This document shows, piece after piece, positions 37,601 through 48,396 of a stretch of DNA of 64,000 bases; position 1 is the first letter of the stretch, and each line of letters starts with the position of its first letter. A program made the position numbers and the translations under genes. Where the stretch lies: positions 20,674,647 through 20,738,646 of the forward strand of contig NC_092357.1 in NCBI RefSeq assembly GCF_963676685.1, read 5' to 3'. The notes below the pieces were generated by a model. It saw nothing but the letters and a program-made list of their open reading frames with translations. It was not told the origin of the DNA and searched no databases. The stretch is from Mytilus edulis. Taxonomy: Eukaryota; Mollusca; Bivalvia; Mytilida; Mytilidae.

Positions 37601-40600
37601 TCTTTTTATAACGTATTGACGATGATTATGTGTACGTCCAGTTACAGATATTACAAGTATTTGGATGTCAGCATAACAAAGATAAGTGACATACAATTCA
37701 ATTGTGAATAAGACATATTAAGTGTAATTGGATATTTATAACATAAAGAATAGAGAAAATGAACAATAAAGTTAAAGACTAGAACATAATTGGTTGCCAA
37801 GATATACATGTAGCATAGTGGGGTAATAAAAAGAAGGAAAAGAGAAAAATGTCAACTTAATTTTATAATGCAAAAATGAAGAAACCCTCTTCCAGACCCC
37901 TACACGTCGTGTTCTTTGTGGTATTGTTACTTTGTATAGTGTTGAGGATGAGGAAGACATTGTGCTGATCGATGCAGTACAAGATAATGTATAATATAAA
38001 CTCATCATAGATACTAGGATCAAAATTTAGTATTTGTGCCATTAGTCAATGTACTTAATTACAATTTCTTGAGAGTAAGTTGGTAGAACTGATATTGATA
38101 CATGTTTTTTGGGGTCTGAGTTAGATGTTTGCGTGGTTGTTCAGCAAAAATGATTCAATTTAATATATAAAAAAAAAACTTGCTGTACAGGACTTATTTT
38201 TGATTTTGAAGTTGTTTCATCCGAAAAAAATTACATAAAACGGACAAAAAGGAACAACAATAGCAAATACTTCAAGATATTATGAATGCAGGACCAACAT
38301 TATAAATAAAATGTACCATGTAAATATGTGGGAAGAAAATCACACTTTAAAATATTTCCTGGTGTAAAGATGTTTTCTTAGAATGTTTATCGCTTACACA
38401 GTATTTTTGTTTACTAAATAACATTTATATCTATCATTTTATATAAAACAGATATTGTGATCGTTTCTTGTCTTCTTGAAGCACAATGTAGGGAAGAATA
38501 ACAAATGTAAAAAATGCTTTTGAATAAATAATTTTTATAGACTTTGAAAGGAAACATTCTGAAATTTATGTTTATTTAACAAAATCCCCAATTCATGCAA
38601 TATCTTCTGCAACAGGTATGTATTGACCATAAATGTGTTATTGGTAGAACCGCGTATATCGGGTTTTAGAAAACATTAAGAATTTTGTTTTGGCTGTTTT
38701 GTTTTTTCAATCAGCACAGACAATATTGTCCCGAGTCCATGTTATATTTGACTAGTCCACTGCACTTGTTTCAGATAATATTTCTTATTTTAATTTTATT
38801 TCAGTTATAGTTCCAGACAGATCAGGTCCTACAGGTAGCAGAACAATACCAGATTATCCAGGTAAAATCGCATCGCTATATGGAGCTGTTTTTTCTTAAA
38901 AGATATATATGATGCAATAGAAATGATAAGAGGGATATATTATAGGCGGGGTTGGGTGTTGAGGACCGTAATTTTTCATGAAACATTTGGCATATATAAG
39001 AATATAAGCATTTTACGGGAAAATACACGATTTTGAAACCGAAAATTATCACAACAAGGAAACGTAAAAAAGCGATGCTAAAATGTGTTATATAAGCCAT
39101 TTTTTGTATATGTATAAGACATATAAGTACAATTATCATTTAGATCCACCCAAACATATCTAAATATGTTATTGCAAATAGTTTAAGCATGTAACTTATT
39201 CAGTTTGATCCGTTCTTTTACGCCAATTTAATAGTGCGTTTATTTATGGAAACGGCAAATTATGCCTTCACCTAGAGCGCTTCGATCCAAAACAGTTGTC
39301 TTATTTGTCCTATTAGAATCGAAATAGTTCATGGGGGCTTGCATATATCGCTCAGGGTAAAATAGTTTGCATAAAGAGTCAATCCGTGGTAAAATCACGA
39401 TATATTCAAGCCCCATGAATTATTTCTTTAATAGATCACCGTAAGATCTTCAATAATAAGAAAACAACTTTATTGTATAGTCCACTATAGTACTAGGTCC
39501 TAATATGAGAAAGGTTAAATAATTTACATTATTAATTTAACGGTTCAATTTTAAAGAATGCAAATTACGAAGAAAAAAATATGCTGATATAATTTTTTAT
39601 ATTAATATATGAGTACCAACGAGACTTCTCTTTATCCATCCAATTCACAATTAATAAAATGAAACCATTATAGGTCAAAGTATTGCCTTATTTGCTTGTT
39701 TTAATGCATGTATATATTAAGCAGTTCTTCTAAAATCATTAGCCTGGCAAGGGAAAAGCAACCTAACACATAAACGATCATCATAGTTGTTTGATATCAA
39801 GACAATTTTTATTTGGATTGGTATGAATTAAGTAGTTATCGTCTGTCGCCAGACAACATATAATTATTATGTTATACTATTTTATTTCAGATGGCTACCC
39901 GAGTTTACAGTCGACCAGCCATCTGGCACAACCACGCCCTAATAGTGGTCCGTCTGTGCCGTTTTATGAAATGACGTCAACACCTAGAGGTATAATATAG
40001 ATATAACATGCAGTGGTGGATCCAGAAATTTTCATAAGTGGGGGCCCACTGACTGCCTATTAAAGAGGGTGCCCGCTCCTGTCATGCTTCAGTGATTCCC
40101 TATATAATCAACCAAATTTTTCACAGAACAGTTTGTCACATACTTTTAAACTTAAAAAACCCCACACACGCTTATTTACCACAATTTAAAATAAAATGTG
40201 TAAACATGTGTATATATTTATATCCAAATGTGTATCTGACTTACATGTATGAAATAATCGATGCAAGCTATACTTTATTGTAGTTTTAACATGGGTAGGC
40301 ATTATATTAGTGATTATTTTTTCGATTCTGATTAGGACAACTAAGGTAATTTCTATGTCCGAATGTATAATTAAGTGAAGAGCGTAGCGTTTGTGTAAGT
40401 TCGCTCTCCCGTGAACCTCCCTTTTCTTTTTTGTAAACAAGCAGACGACTGGCAATGTGCTTATTTTTCAGAGGGAGAGGTGTTGAACAGCCAACATGAA
40501 CATTGTCGTTTCTAGGTCAAAAATGTCATTTGCGAATTGTAACACATTGTAGTCAGAATATATGTATTAGTAACAACACTTTTATCTCTTAAAAGTGCGA

Positions 40601-43600
40601 AAGTGTTTTAAGTTAATAAAATATACGTGAACTGCATGCCAATTTGATGAAATTCATTGTATCTGCAATAGTCAATATAAGCATGACTTTGTGAAAACAA
40701 ATTTTAAGCCCTCGAAAACAAAGGCCCAATCCCAATGTCTTATAAATGATCTTTCCGCTCTTCTTGCATTTACCAAAAACATATTTTAGTTTTCAGAAAC
40801 ATCCGGGAAATAAGAGACAAAAGATACAAAAGAGAAATACAAATTCATACATCTGACAACCCCATGGATAAAAAAAACACAACATAAATACAACAGTAGT
40901 TAAAATACAACACACAATCCTTAAGATACACGAAACACACCAAAAACTGCATGGGGTTGATCTAATATTCTCCGGAAGGGTAAGCAGATCTTGCCCCTCA
41001 AACAAGTGGCACCCGACGTGTTGCAAATGATAAATGAAGCTTCAAATTAATAACACGGTGTAAAACCCTACATTGTAGATTGATACAACATGCTAAGCAG
41101 CGTAGCCAAATGCTCTTGTCTTTCTAAAAATAAATATTACTTTGATTTTCCGTGTTATAAAGTATTTCGTATCTGTTTTTTTAGGAATATGTGTAATAAT
41201 AAATAATAACAAGTTTATCAAAATGAAGTCCAGAGAAGGGACAGACGTCGATCAAGGTAGATATAGTTATACATCTATTACTATTACAGCTTATTTCCTA
41301 ATGCTTGCAAAGTAAAACTTTGGTTGACTTGCTTGCTTTGTTTGTATAATTGTTTATACAAGCTTTGTAAATAAAGATTGACATCTTTAAACAATTTATA
41401 TAGGCATAATTTAACCTGTATATATCATATTTGAATATAATCGAGTGTTATCCTAATGATTGTACAATATACAAACAAAGCAAGCAAGCTACCCAAAGTT
41501 TTGTTCTACATGCATTAGGAAATTAGCTGTAATTAAGTTTCTTAAATAACAAATATGATTGCATTACATTCTTAGAATTGTAGTATGTTATTGTTTAACA
41601 AAGCATCACATTTATAAGTAAGGTTGCAGTAAATATCTACATAAAATGTATACAAACAAAGACAACATAAGTGTATTCATTGAGCAATGCATGCATTCCG
41701 GTTTTTATTTTGGAGTCCGACAACTACATGTATTTTACAAACAATATACACACAGAAAAATCTTTGATTTATTTTTACTTAAATACATGTATTAAAAAGA
41801 TGCCAGAGACCACAATCAATGCAAACTAACGAGCATTTACAACCAAATCGGACCAAAATATTAGCCAAACAGTGGACAAGTAATCAGCGCTATATATATG
41901 CACGGTTGATATATATTATTTTTTTAAGATTTCTTTAGTTTTGTGGTATATTTCAGTTATATTAATTGATGATTGTTCTTTTATTCAACATTTATTATTA
42001 TTACTAATTTTTTGGATGCATTTTTTTCAAATTTAATAGCCAGACTAGAAGCAACATTTAAAAAACTTGGATTTATGATTAAAGTTTACCGAGATTTGAC
42101 AGTTAAAGATATGGCGGGGGTTATGAAAGACATTTCTATCATGGACCATTCAAAATATAATGCACTTGTTGTGTGTGTACTGTCACATGGTGGGGAAAAT
42201 TTCATATATAGAATGGACGATAAAGGAGGGAAAAGGAGTAACAGTCGGAGACGACAGCTGGTTCATGGAGATGGTGATCGCCCGATACAAGGAAATTTTG
42301 TGTACGGCGTAGACGACAAACCAATTCCGATTAGATATTTGACAATGTATTTCCAATCGTCGAAATGTAAAACGTTAGCAAATAAACCAAAATTATTCTT
42401 CATTCAGGCCTGCCAAGGAGAAGACATGCAAACGGGTAAGACTTGTGTACTTTAATACTGTTATGAACCATTAGCGGAGCCAGCCATTTTAAAGAGGGCT
42501 CCAACCCAGGATAAAAGGGGGCGTGTTCCAACCATGTGGCCACTTTCAAAAGTATTGATCATGAAAAGGGTGGTTCAAACCCAACGACCGCCTGGATCCG
42601 TCACTGTTAACTGTAACTGTAAATTGTCTGAGCCAACCCTGCGAGACTGTCATGTTTGGTCAAGGTCGTTATTGTATTTTGAATTTAAATATTTCATGAA
42701 ATAAGTCTCTACCAAGTTAGTGGAGAATGATCATGAAAGTGTTCTATAACTATTTGTATGGTATTCCCAGTGGCCAGTCTCTCTACAGTGCCACTGATAA
42801 TTGTGTACTTTGTTCTCTTATAAAACTGTGATTAAAAAAAGATAATAAAACAACATTTGCTTATTTTATTCTACCAAATTGACCTCAACAGTATTTTTTT
42901 TTATCATACTATTCATTGAAATGATAAATCTGTGTTTTTCCTTATTCAGAAAAACTATATCGAATTCAAATTCTGTAATTTAATTTTAGGAGTGCTTTTG
43001 TCATCAGATCTTCAAATGGATGGTCCATCGGTTGATGAATCCATTGACATGGATGTTGCCCCCGTGTTCGAAAATGCGGAAGAGACGGATGCAGCTCCGC
43101 ATGCGTCAGATAACCAGAAAGTTATTCCTGATGAATCAGACTTTCTCCTTGGATACGCCACAGTATTTGGTTACGTATCCTACAGAAGTAGGTCACAGGG
43201 ATCATTTTATGTAAGAAGTCTTACAGAAAATCTGGATAAACATGCTGACACGTAAGTGTAACATACGAACCTCGTCGGATAGAAATCGAACTTAATATGC
43301 CAGTGTACGTATATTTGTAGTCCAAATAATTATGACGTCTGTCCAGGCTAATTTTTTTTCTGGGACGCCTTCCTACGAAGAAAAAATAAAAAAAAAGCCT
43401 TGCCAGACGTCATAATTATTTGGACTAGTATATTTGTACATGTTTAAAACTTAGATTGAATTGGGTACATTCAAAAACAAAATGAAAAGGACTTTTTCTT
43501 CTTTCAATACAGAGTCGGACTCTTCTTGAATGTATAATGACTCTTGCTCGTATAATCATGGGGCTTTTTCACCTCCATTATCAAAACCAGCAGTAACTAT

Positions 43601-45178
43601 TTACAGTTAATTTTATTTACAAATAAAAAACTACATGTATATACACATGGGATCTAAGGAGTGCTAGGTATGAGAAGATCCTGTCAAGGCCTAATGCAGG
43701 ATGGTAAAGATGACCCTGAACTCTTCTAGTGTAACTGATGTTGTGGCTTTTTCCGGTAGTGTATACCATTCCCCATTTGATCTTGAGAAGAATGAGTACA
43801 TGTAATGGTCTTTTAAAGTACGCTGTTGGTGTATGCGGTGACCTCCTCTGGTACGTGAATCTCTAGGTTTGTAATAGTTTAATTGGTTGATGGGTAATAT
43901 CTACCAATTTATTGTGTAACTTGTAGGCCATGGTGGGGTGGTCTTCGCAGCGGCGATCTTTAAGGGTCATCCATCTTATTCTCCATTAAAGACTTGACAC
44001 AACCTGCTGATAGCTCTTGGTATTCACTTACAACGAACCTAGCTGCCCTTCTCTGTACTTGATCTAGGTCTTTTTCAAGGTTTTGTTGGTAGAGGTCTCA
44101 TACAGAGGAAGCATATTTCCTAGTTGGTCTGATCGTGATTTATGGTGCCTCAAAAACATATTATCTATTATATAATAAAAAAAAAAGAAGGTGTGATGAC
44201 AACCCTCTACTAGTCTGGGCAAATGACATAAACATTAACAACTAAAGGTTACCGTACGGCCTTCAACAATGAAAAAACCACACCGCATAGTAAACTTTAA
44301 AAATGTAAATCAATTCAAACGGCCTGATTTATGTGCAAAATAATCCATGAATAAAAAAAAGCGTGATATACATCACCAAACGACAACCACATAATTACAG
44401 GCTCATGTTTCTCTTTCATGCATTGATATTTGAAAATGTAAAATTTTTACTGAAAATTGTATTTTTATTTTATACTCCAACATGCCAAAATCGTTATTAT
44501 TACCATTTAAGTATCATTTAACTTATGAATAAGCACTACCGAAAGCTAAATATAAAAAAAGAAGATGTGGTATGATTGCCAACGAGACAACTGTCCACAA
44601 GAGACCAAAATGACATAGACATTAACAACTATAGGTCACCCTACGGCCTTCAACAATGAGCAAAGCCCGCGTACCGCATAGTCAGCTATAAAAGGCCCTG
44701 ATATGACAATGTAAAACAATTCAATCAAGAAAACTAACGGCCTTATTTATATAAAAAAATGAACGAAAAACAAATATGTAACACATAAACAAACGACAAC
44801 CACTGAATTACAGGCTCCTGACTTTGGACAGGCACATACAAAAACAACGTGGCAGGGTTAAACATGTTAGCGGGATCCGAATCCTCCCTCTAACCTGGGA
44901 CAGTGGTATAACAGTACAACATAAGAACGAACTATAAAAATCAGTTGAAAAAGGCTTAACTCATCAGATTGACAAACATAAAGACTGTATTTGTGTAAAT
45001 ATATCTTGGTTGTTTTTTTTGCAGGTTAGATCTACAAGCGTTAATGGTTAAAGTAAATCACGATGTCTCCGAGGAAAATATAGATATAGTGAAAGGAGAA
45101 CAAGCTAAGAAACAAGTTCCAATGACACAAATTACACTGCGAAAATTACTCTTTTTCTCGCCAGATAACTTGAAATAA
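34644..45178 (+). CDS. CASP8: Caspase-8-like initiator caspase, two DEDs plus p20/p10, 8 coding exons
   Basis: Cysteine protease that cleaves after Asp; DED-type initiator caspases are recruited to cytosolic death-receptor/FADD-type complexes and activate executioner caspases. Coding exons read from GT-AG sites: 34644-34954, 35885-36129, 38805-38861, 39891-39989, 41185-41256, 42040-42435, 42990-43251, 45025-45178. All phases agree and give 531 codons; human caspase-8 is slightly shorter. DED1 spans about residues 5-80 and DED2 about 104-185, each with an RxDL motif (RTDL, RGDL). A Ser/Pro-rich linker leads to p20, starting near 238 with GICVIINN and SREGTDVD (S1-pocket Arg). Catalytic His311 lies in CVLSHGG and Cys386 in QACQG. 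p10 starts near 439 (IPDESDFLLGYATV), with SYR and a terminal LRKLLFF. An Asp-rich inter-subunit linker (394-438) offers cleavage sites. Odd points: p20 has an extra loop (about 314-348), and the usual GTW/GSW Trp is Phe466. Start chosen at MASTCL; a strong acceptor (cag at 34548-34550) implies an upstream 5'UTR exon. Confidence 0.93.
35190..35265 (+). mobile_element. Family E fragment in caspase intron 1
   Basis: tgtcctgggtaaggaacctc and aaaaaatggctgac, as in the 20.5-kb copy. Confidence 0.45.
35600..35725 (-). repeat. Dispersed repeat family B, in caspase intron 1
   Basis: Reverse head: ggtctttgctcggag, tttggtgacctataaactat, cttggcaatcatta. Confidence 0.6.
36066..36473 (+). repeat. Tandem copies of the 3' end of caspase coding exon 2 with its splice donor (left block)
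   Basis: The real exon end (KEMMKSLENRGDLVDLVDEYQ, donor gtatgt at 36130) is followed in intron 2 by four further copies at about 80-bp spacing (near 36144, 36225, 36307, 36387). Most keep the KSLENRG-LVD-EYQ coding and a donor (gtaagt or gtatgt); the second has a damaged one (agttag). No good acceptor precedes each copy, so they are not obvious extra exons. Confidence 0.9.
36474..37325. mobile_element. 852-bp non-autonomous DNA transposon with TTAA target duplication
   Basis: The element interrupts the exon-derived array. TTAA (36470-36473 and 37326-37329) flanks it, as expected of a TTAA-specific (piggyBac-like) insertion. Ends are inverted: gctggggtcacacattc on the left; the right end read in reverse gives tgcggggttcacacattg. 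No transposase is encoded; open frames inside look like chance. Confidence 0.75.
37326..37480 (+). repeat. Tandem copies of the caspase exon 2 end (right block)
   Basis: Two more copies of the same 80-bp unit, split from the left block by an inserted element. The first keeps a donor-like gtaaga; the last reads gttagg and is damaged. Coding similarity to KSLENRGDLVD is still clear. Confidence 0.87.
37481..38804. other. Remainder of caspase intron 2
   Basis: No further exon copy or transposon recognised. Confidence 0.6.
39312..39432. mobile_element. Palindromic MITE in caspase intron 4 neighbourhood (intron 3)
   Basis: Arms aatagttcatgggggcttg and caagccccatgaattattt with mirrored atatatcg/cgatatat. 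It lies between coding exons 3 and 4. Confidence 0.65.
40010..40100 (+). mobile_element. Family E fragment in caspase intron 4
   Basis: cagtggtggatccagaaatt followed by a degraded interior. Confidence 0.55.
40790..41030 (+). repeat. Dispersed repeat family C, in caspase intron 4
   Basis: Forward: agagacaaaagatac..., ctccggaagggtaagcagat, caagtggcacccgacgtgtt. Confidence 0.65.
41283..41534. mobile_element. MITE with 65-bp inverted ends in caspase intron 5
   Basis: Left end attacagcttatttcctaat and cttgcttgctttgtttgta are mirrored at the right end. A lone end of the same type lies at about 985-1013. Confidence 0.7.
42465..42606 (+). mobile_element. Family E MITE in caspase intron 6
   Basis: Both inverted ends are present: cattagcggagccagcc at left and ctggatccgtcactg at right. 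Confidence 0.7.
43318..43427. mobile_element. Palindromic MITE, 110 bp, in caspase intron 7
   Basis: tagtccaaataattatgacg at the left is mirrored exactly by the right end; inner caggct/agcct also pair. The centre is A/T-rich. Confidence 0.8.
43640..44160 (-). mobile_element. Degenerate 3' end of a non-LTR retrotransposon (LINE) in the last caspase intron
   Basis: The minus strand gives fragments typical of the C-terminus of LINE reverse-transcriptase ORFs: LEKDLDQVQRRAARFVV, then DHYMYSFF, EWYTLPEKATTS, VTLEEFRV. Frame changes and stops break the reading. The fragment is antisense to the caspase gene and is inactive. Confidence 0.75.
44170..44420 (+). repeat. Dispersed repeat family B, caspase intron 7, first copy
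   Basis: Forward copy starting at aagaaggtgtgatgac and reaching acaggctcatg. Confidence 0.7.
44550..44970 (+). repeat. Dispersed repeat family B, caspase intron 7, full-length copy
   Basis: Best copy in the window, from aagaagatgtggtatgattg to aaggcttaactcatcag. It ends just before the acceptor of the last caspase exon. Confidence 0.8.
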
Positions 45179-46959
45179 TCATCATTGTGACAACTGTATC
45201 TTATCTTGCTGACCTGTGATAATTTATGAACATTACGGAACTGAGGCCGACATTATTATTTATAAAGTGTGCTCGAATCGTTACATAATTTGCGCTAATG
45301 ACTTAATACGGTATATATGTGGTCAGTAAATTCCATATGGGATGAGAACGAATTTTCTGTCCCCATATATATCGTATAACGCCACTAGCACACTATGTAG
45401 CGAATTTATCTTACCGACTTTTTTTGAAATGTGGTATTTAGACTAGTGAGCAAGTCTTCAAAAGTGTTAGAATTAAGAATGGAAATGGGGAATGTACTTC
45501 CCTTAGTCTAAACAAGAACAAATGCCAACACTAACAACTTGTTAGCTTTAAATGTGTTTTATGAATTGATTTCAATCTTTCATCATCGATTTCTTTGTTT
45601 TATGAAATCTTTCAGAGTATCGTTTTGTTTTTATACAGAAACGTAAAACCACGTCTAACCATGTATTGAAATATACACGGTCTCCACGCGGTTGCTTTTA
45701 ACCAATCGCATTCCTAGAAATGTATAGGACGTAAGATAAATTATTTCCCCCTATTAATGACGAACCGTGTATAAGGCTTGTCATATGGTACGAATTTTTT
45801 GTATTTTTTCCCGCTTCTAATTTTTCTGCATACATCCCAAATCCCGTATTTTGACCCAAGTTATCCCACATTCAAAAGTGTATCACCCCTTTACAAAGAC
45901 ACTTGATTATTAACTTCATCTTATCTGATTTGTTATGTGTTTCAAACGTGTGTCATACCTCATGTGTACCGACTTAAATTCATTTTGTATAATCATTTAA
46001 ATATGAAAAAATAATACATGTTTGTATCTACATTATGTTATTTAAACAAATTAAATATTGCATTAAATTTTTGTTAAAAATTTAATATGTATCAAAATTG
46101 TTTTAATGTATTTGTTTGTGTGTGTGTGTTTTATTTAGAAACACATATTCAAAACGTAAAAGTTATTGGGTTTGCTGCACATAGATATAGAATTATTTCC
46201 CTGAATTTAGTTTATTCCTTTGTTGTTCTGTTACACCAATGTCTAAGATTAGATAGAGGGATTAGGGTCAGCACAATTACATATTACTCTTTTTTGCATG
46301 AACAACACAGCGAATATCCGCTGTAGAACAGTAGTGCTTTTCGATTGCTCCGCTAAACACCACTGGATTTTGATTTAGTAAATGTTTCTCAATATAGATT
46401 ATTGTTTGTCGTTTCGTATTGTTTGATTGATTGATTGATTGTTTGTTGCTTTACGCCGCATTAGCACAACAAGGCTATATCGCGGTGATGCGTTTCGTAT
46501 TGTCATTGCGCTGTTATTTTGTCGTCGACTTTTGAATATCTCACTGGTATCTAAGTCTTGAAGGCATAAAACTTTCGAGTCAGTTTTTTGTACTCGTACT
46601 TCAAAATCAAGCAATCAAAATGTTGCATTTTATGTGGAGCATGATTTTTGTGCTCCGAGCACTGAGTTTTATGACTTCAACCCCTGGTCTCACACACACA
46701 TGAGTCAGAGATTGTAAGAAATTTGATCTAAACTCTGGAAGAAGGGTCGTGGTAAAGGTCGAAAATACGAACGAGTCAACAATGAGTTTCCTGGCTAGTG
46801 TTTCCTCTTTCTTTTTTTCCTGTGTTTAGCTCAAGATAGATTAACAAGAAGATGCCAGTTACATATAACACCAGAGACGGACTTATGAGGAAGATATTTG
46901 TCTGCAGAGGAGACATATCAATTTAAGAATTTGTTTCTTAATTTCTTAATTACCGGCAT
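45179..46959. other. Caspase 3' flank, no gene recognised
   Basis: No canonical AATAAA close to the stop was seen. A weakly inverted pair (acggtatatatgtgg / ccccatatatatcgtat, 45308-45380) and a GATT run (46421) are the only structures. Confidence 0.5.
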
Positions 46960-47340
46960 GTCAGTCCCACTATTGCAAAAAGAGAGACAGAAGTTACCAA
47001 AGGGACATTCAAACTTAAGACGAACTACTGTAACAGTACACAGGTTGCAACACGATAAACTTAAAAAGACTATGCAACCAAAACTCCACCAAAAACCGGC
47101 AGTGATACAAGGTACCTTGGGAGTGTCAGAGTATCATACTCAGTCTTGTGACTCATATAAATACGAACCCGATGTTAAGTCTTTTTCGGCATGTCATATT
47201 CGGGAAAAGAAGTGCGCGATTGTGGTTACGATGATTGGAACACAGCCGTCATCATCTGTGAATCAGAAATCCTCAACGTTCAACCAACTAGTAATGGCTT
47301 CCGAACAATGTTCTAAGGGATCTCAACTTTGTTAGATGTC
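46960..47340 (+). repeat. Dispersed repeat family C, long copy
   Basis: Forward: agttaccaaagggacattca through gattgtggttacgatgattg and ccaactagtaatggcttccg. It explains the 145-codon frame here, which is not a gene. Confidence 0.7.
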
Positions 47341-47604
47341 TTTCTCTTATGGTACACTTCAATCCAGTATTCCGGTTCAATAACATTCTATATCTATCTT
47401 AAGATAATCATTTGGTGTAGACATTGTTAGTTTATAATTTCCATACATATGTAGGTAGCCATAGTCAATATTACCCAATGGGCATGTGAACACTTGCTAA
47501 ATGTTGATACACAGAGATATCATGTAATCTTAAAACAACAAAAGCACTTGCGTTACAATGTATTTATCTGTACGGATTTTTGATCTGTTTAGAAATAATA
47601 CAAT

Positions 47605-48045
47605 GTTTTACGAAACGCACGTCTGGCATATTAAATTTTAAATCTGGTACCTTTTGTTAGCTATTATTCGTGTGTTTCTCTGTCCTATATTTCCTATATT
47701 CTCCCATGTATTTGTATTGTAGTCCTATCATGTAATGTTGTCATTTTAATGTTATATTAAACATTGCCATTACAGCCGAACGGTTTGGCATGCCACAAAA
47801 CCAGGTTAAACCCACAATTTTTTTTTCTTAAAATGTCCTGTACCAATTCAGGAAAATGTCCATTGTTATATTATAGTTCGTTTCTGTGTGTGTTACATTT
47901 TATTGTTGTGTTTCTGTTGTGTCGTTGTTCTCCTCTTATATTTGATGCGTTTCCCCCAGGTTTAGTTTGTAACCCGGATTGTTTTTTCTCAATCGATTTA
48001 TGAATTTCAAACAGCGGTAAGCCACTGTTGCCTTTATTTGTTTCA
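47605..48045 (+). repeat. Dispersed repeat with a family F-like start
   Basis: Begins acgaaacgcacgtctggca, then a mussel repeat recognisable by gtgtcgttgttctcctctta, tttgatgcgtttcccccagg and aaacagcggtaagccactgt. Confidence 0.65.
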
Positions 48046-48054
48046 ATATTATAA

Positions 48055-48300
48055 AGGTACGAACTTGTAATATGTGCCAATGTAATTATGTTCCAATTAG
48101 GGATCAAATGAAATAAAAATTACCAAACATAGTTCACCATACACTCTTTAACAATGATCAAACGTTTACCCCATAGCAAACTATAAAAGGGCCAGAACGA
48201 TGTAACCAAAACAAACGAGATAACTGAAGGCATGATTTATGAACAAAACAATCAACAATCAACGAACAAACAAATGCGATATACAGCAACAATGTAAAAG
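48055..48300 (+). repeat. Dispersed repeat family B, downstream of the TRIM-like gene
   Basis: Diverged forward copy with agttcaccatacactctttaa, ccccatagcaaactataaaa and cgagataactgaaggc. Confidence 0.6.
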
Positions 48301-48396
48301 CACACACTTTTTTGTGGAATTTATGTGTTTGTACATGAATCAATGTTATAGTCTTGGTTCATATCGATCCAACGTGTTGGTATTGTTCATTATTCT

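Noticed and set aside
46898-47335. 145-codon plus-strand frame
   Set aside because: Lies within a long family C dispersed repeat; there is no domain and the same text is recognisable as mussel repeat DNA.
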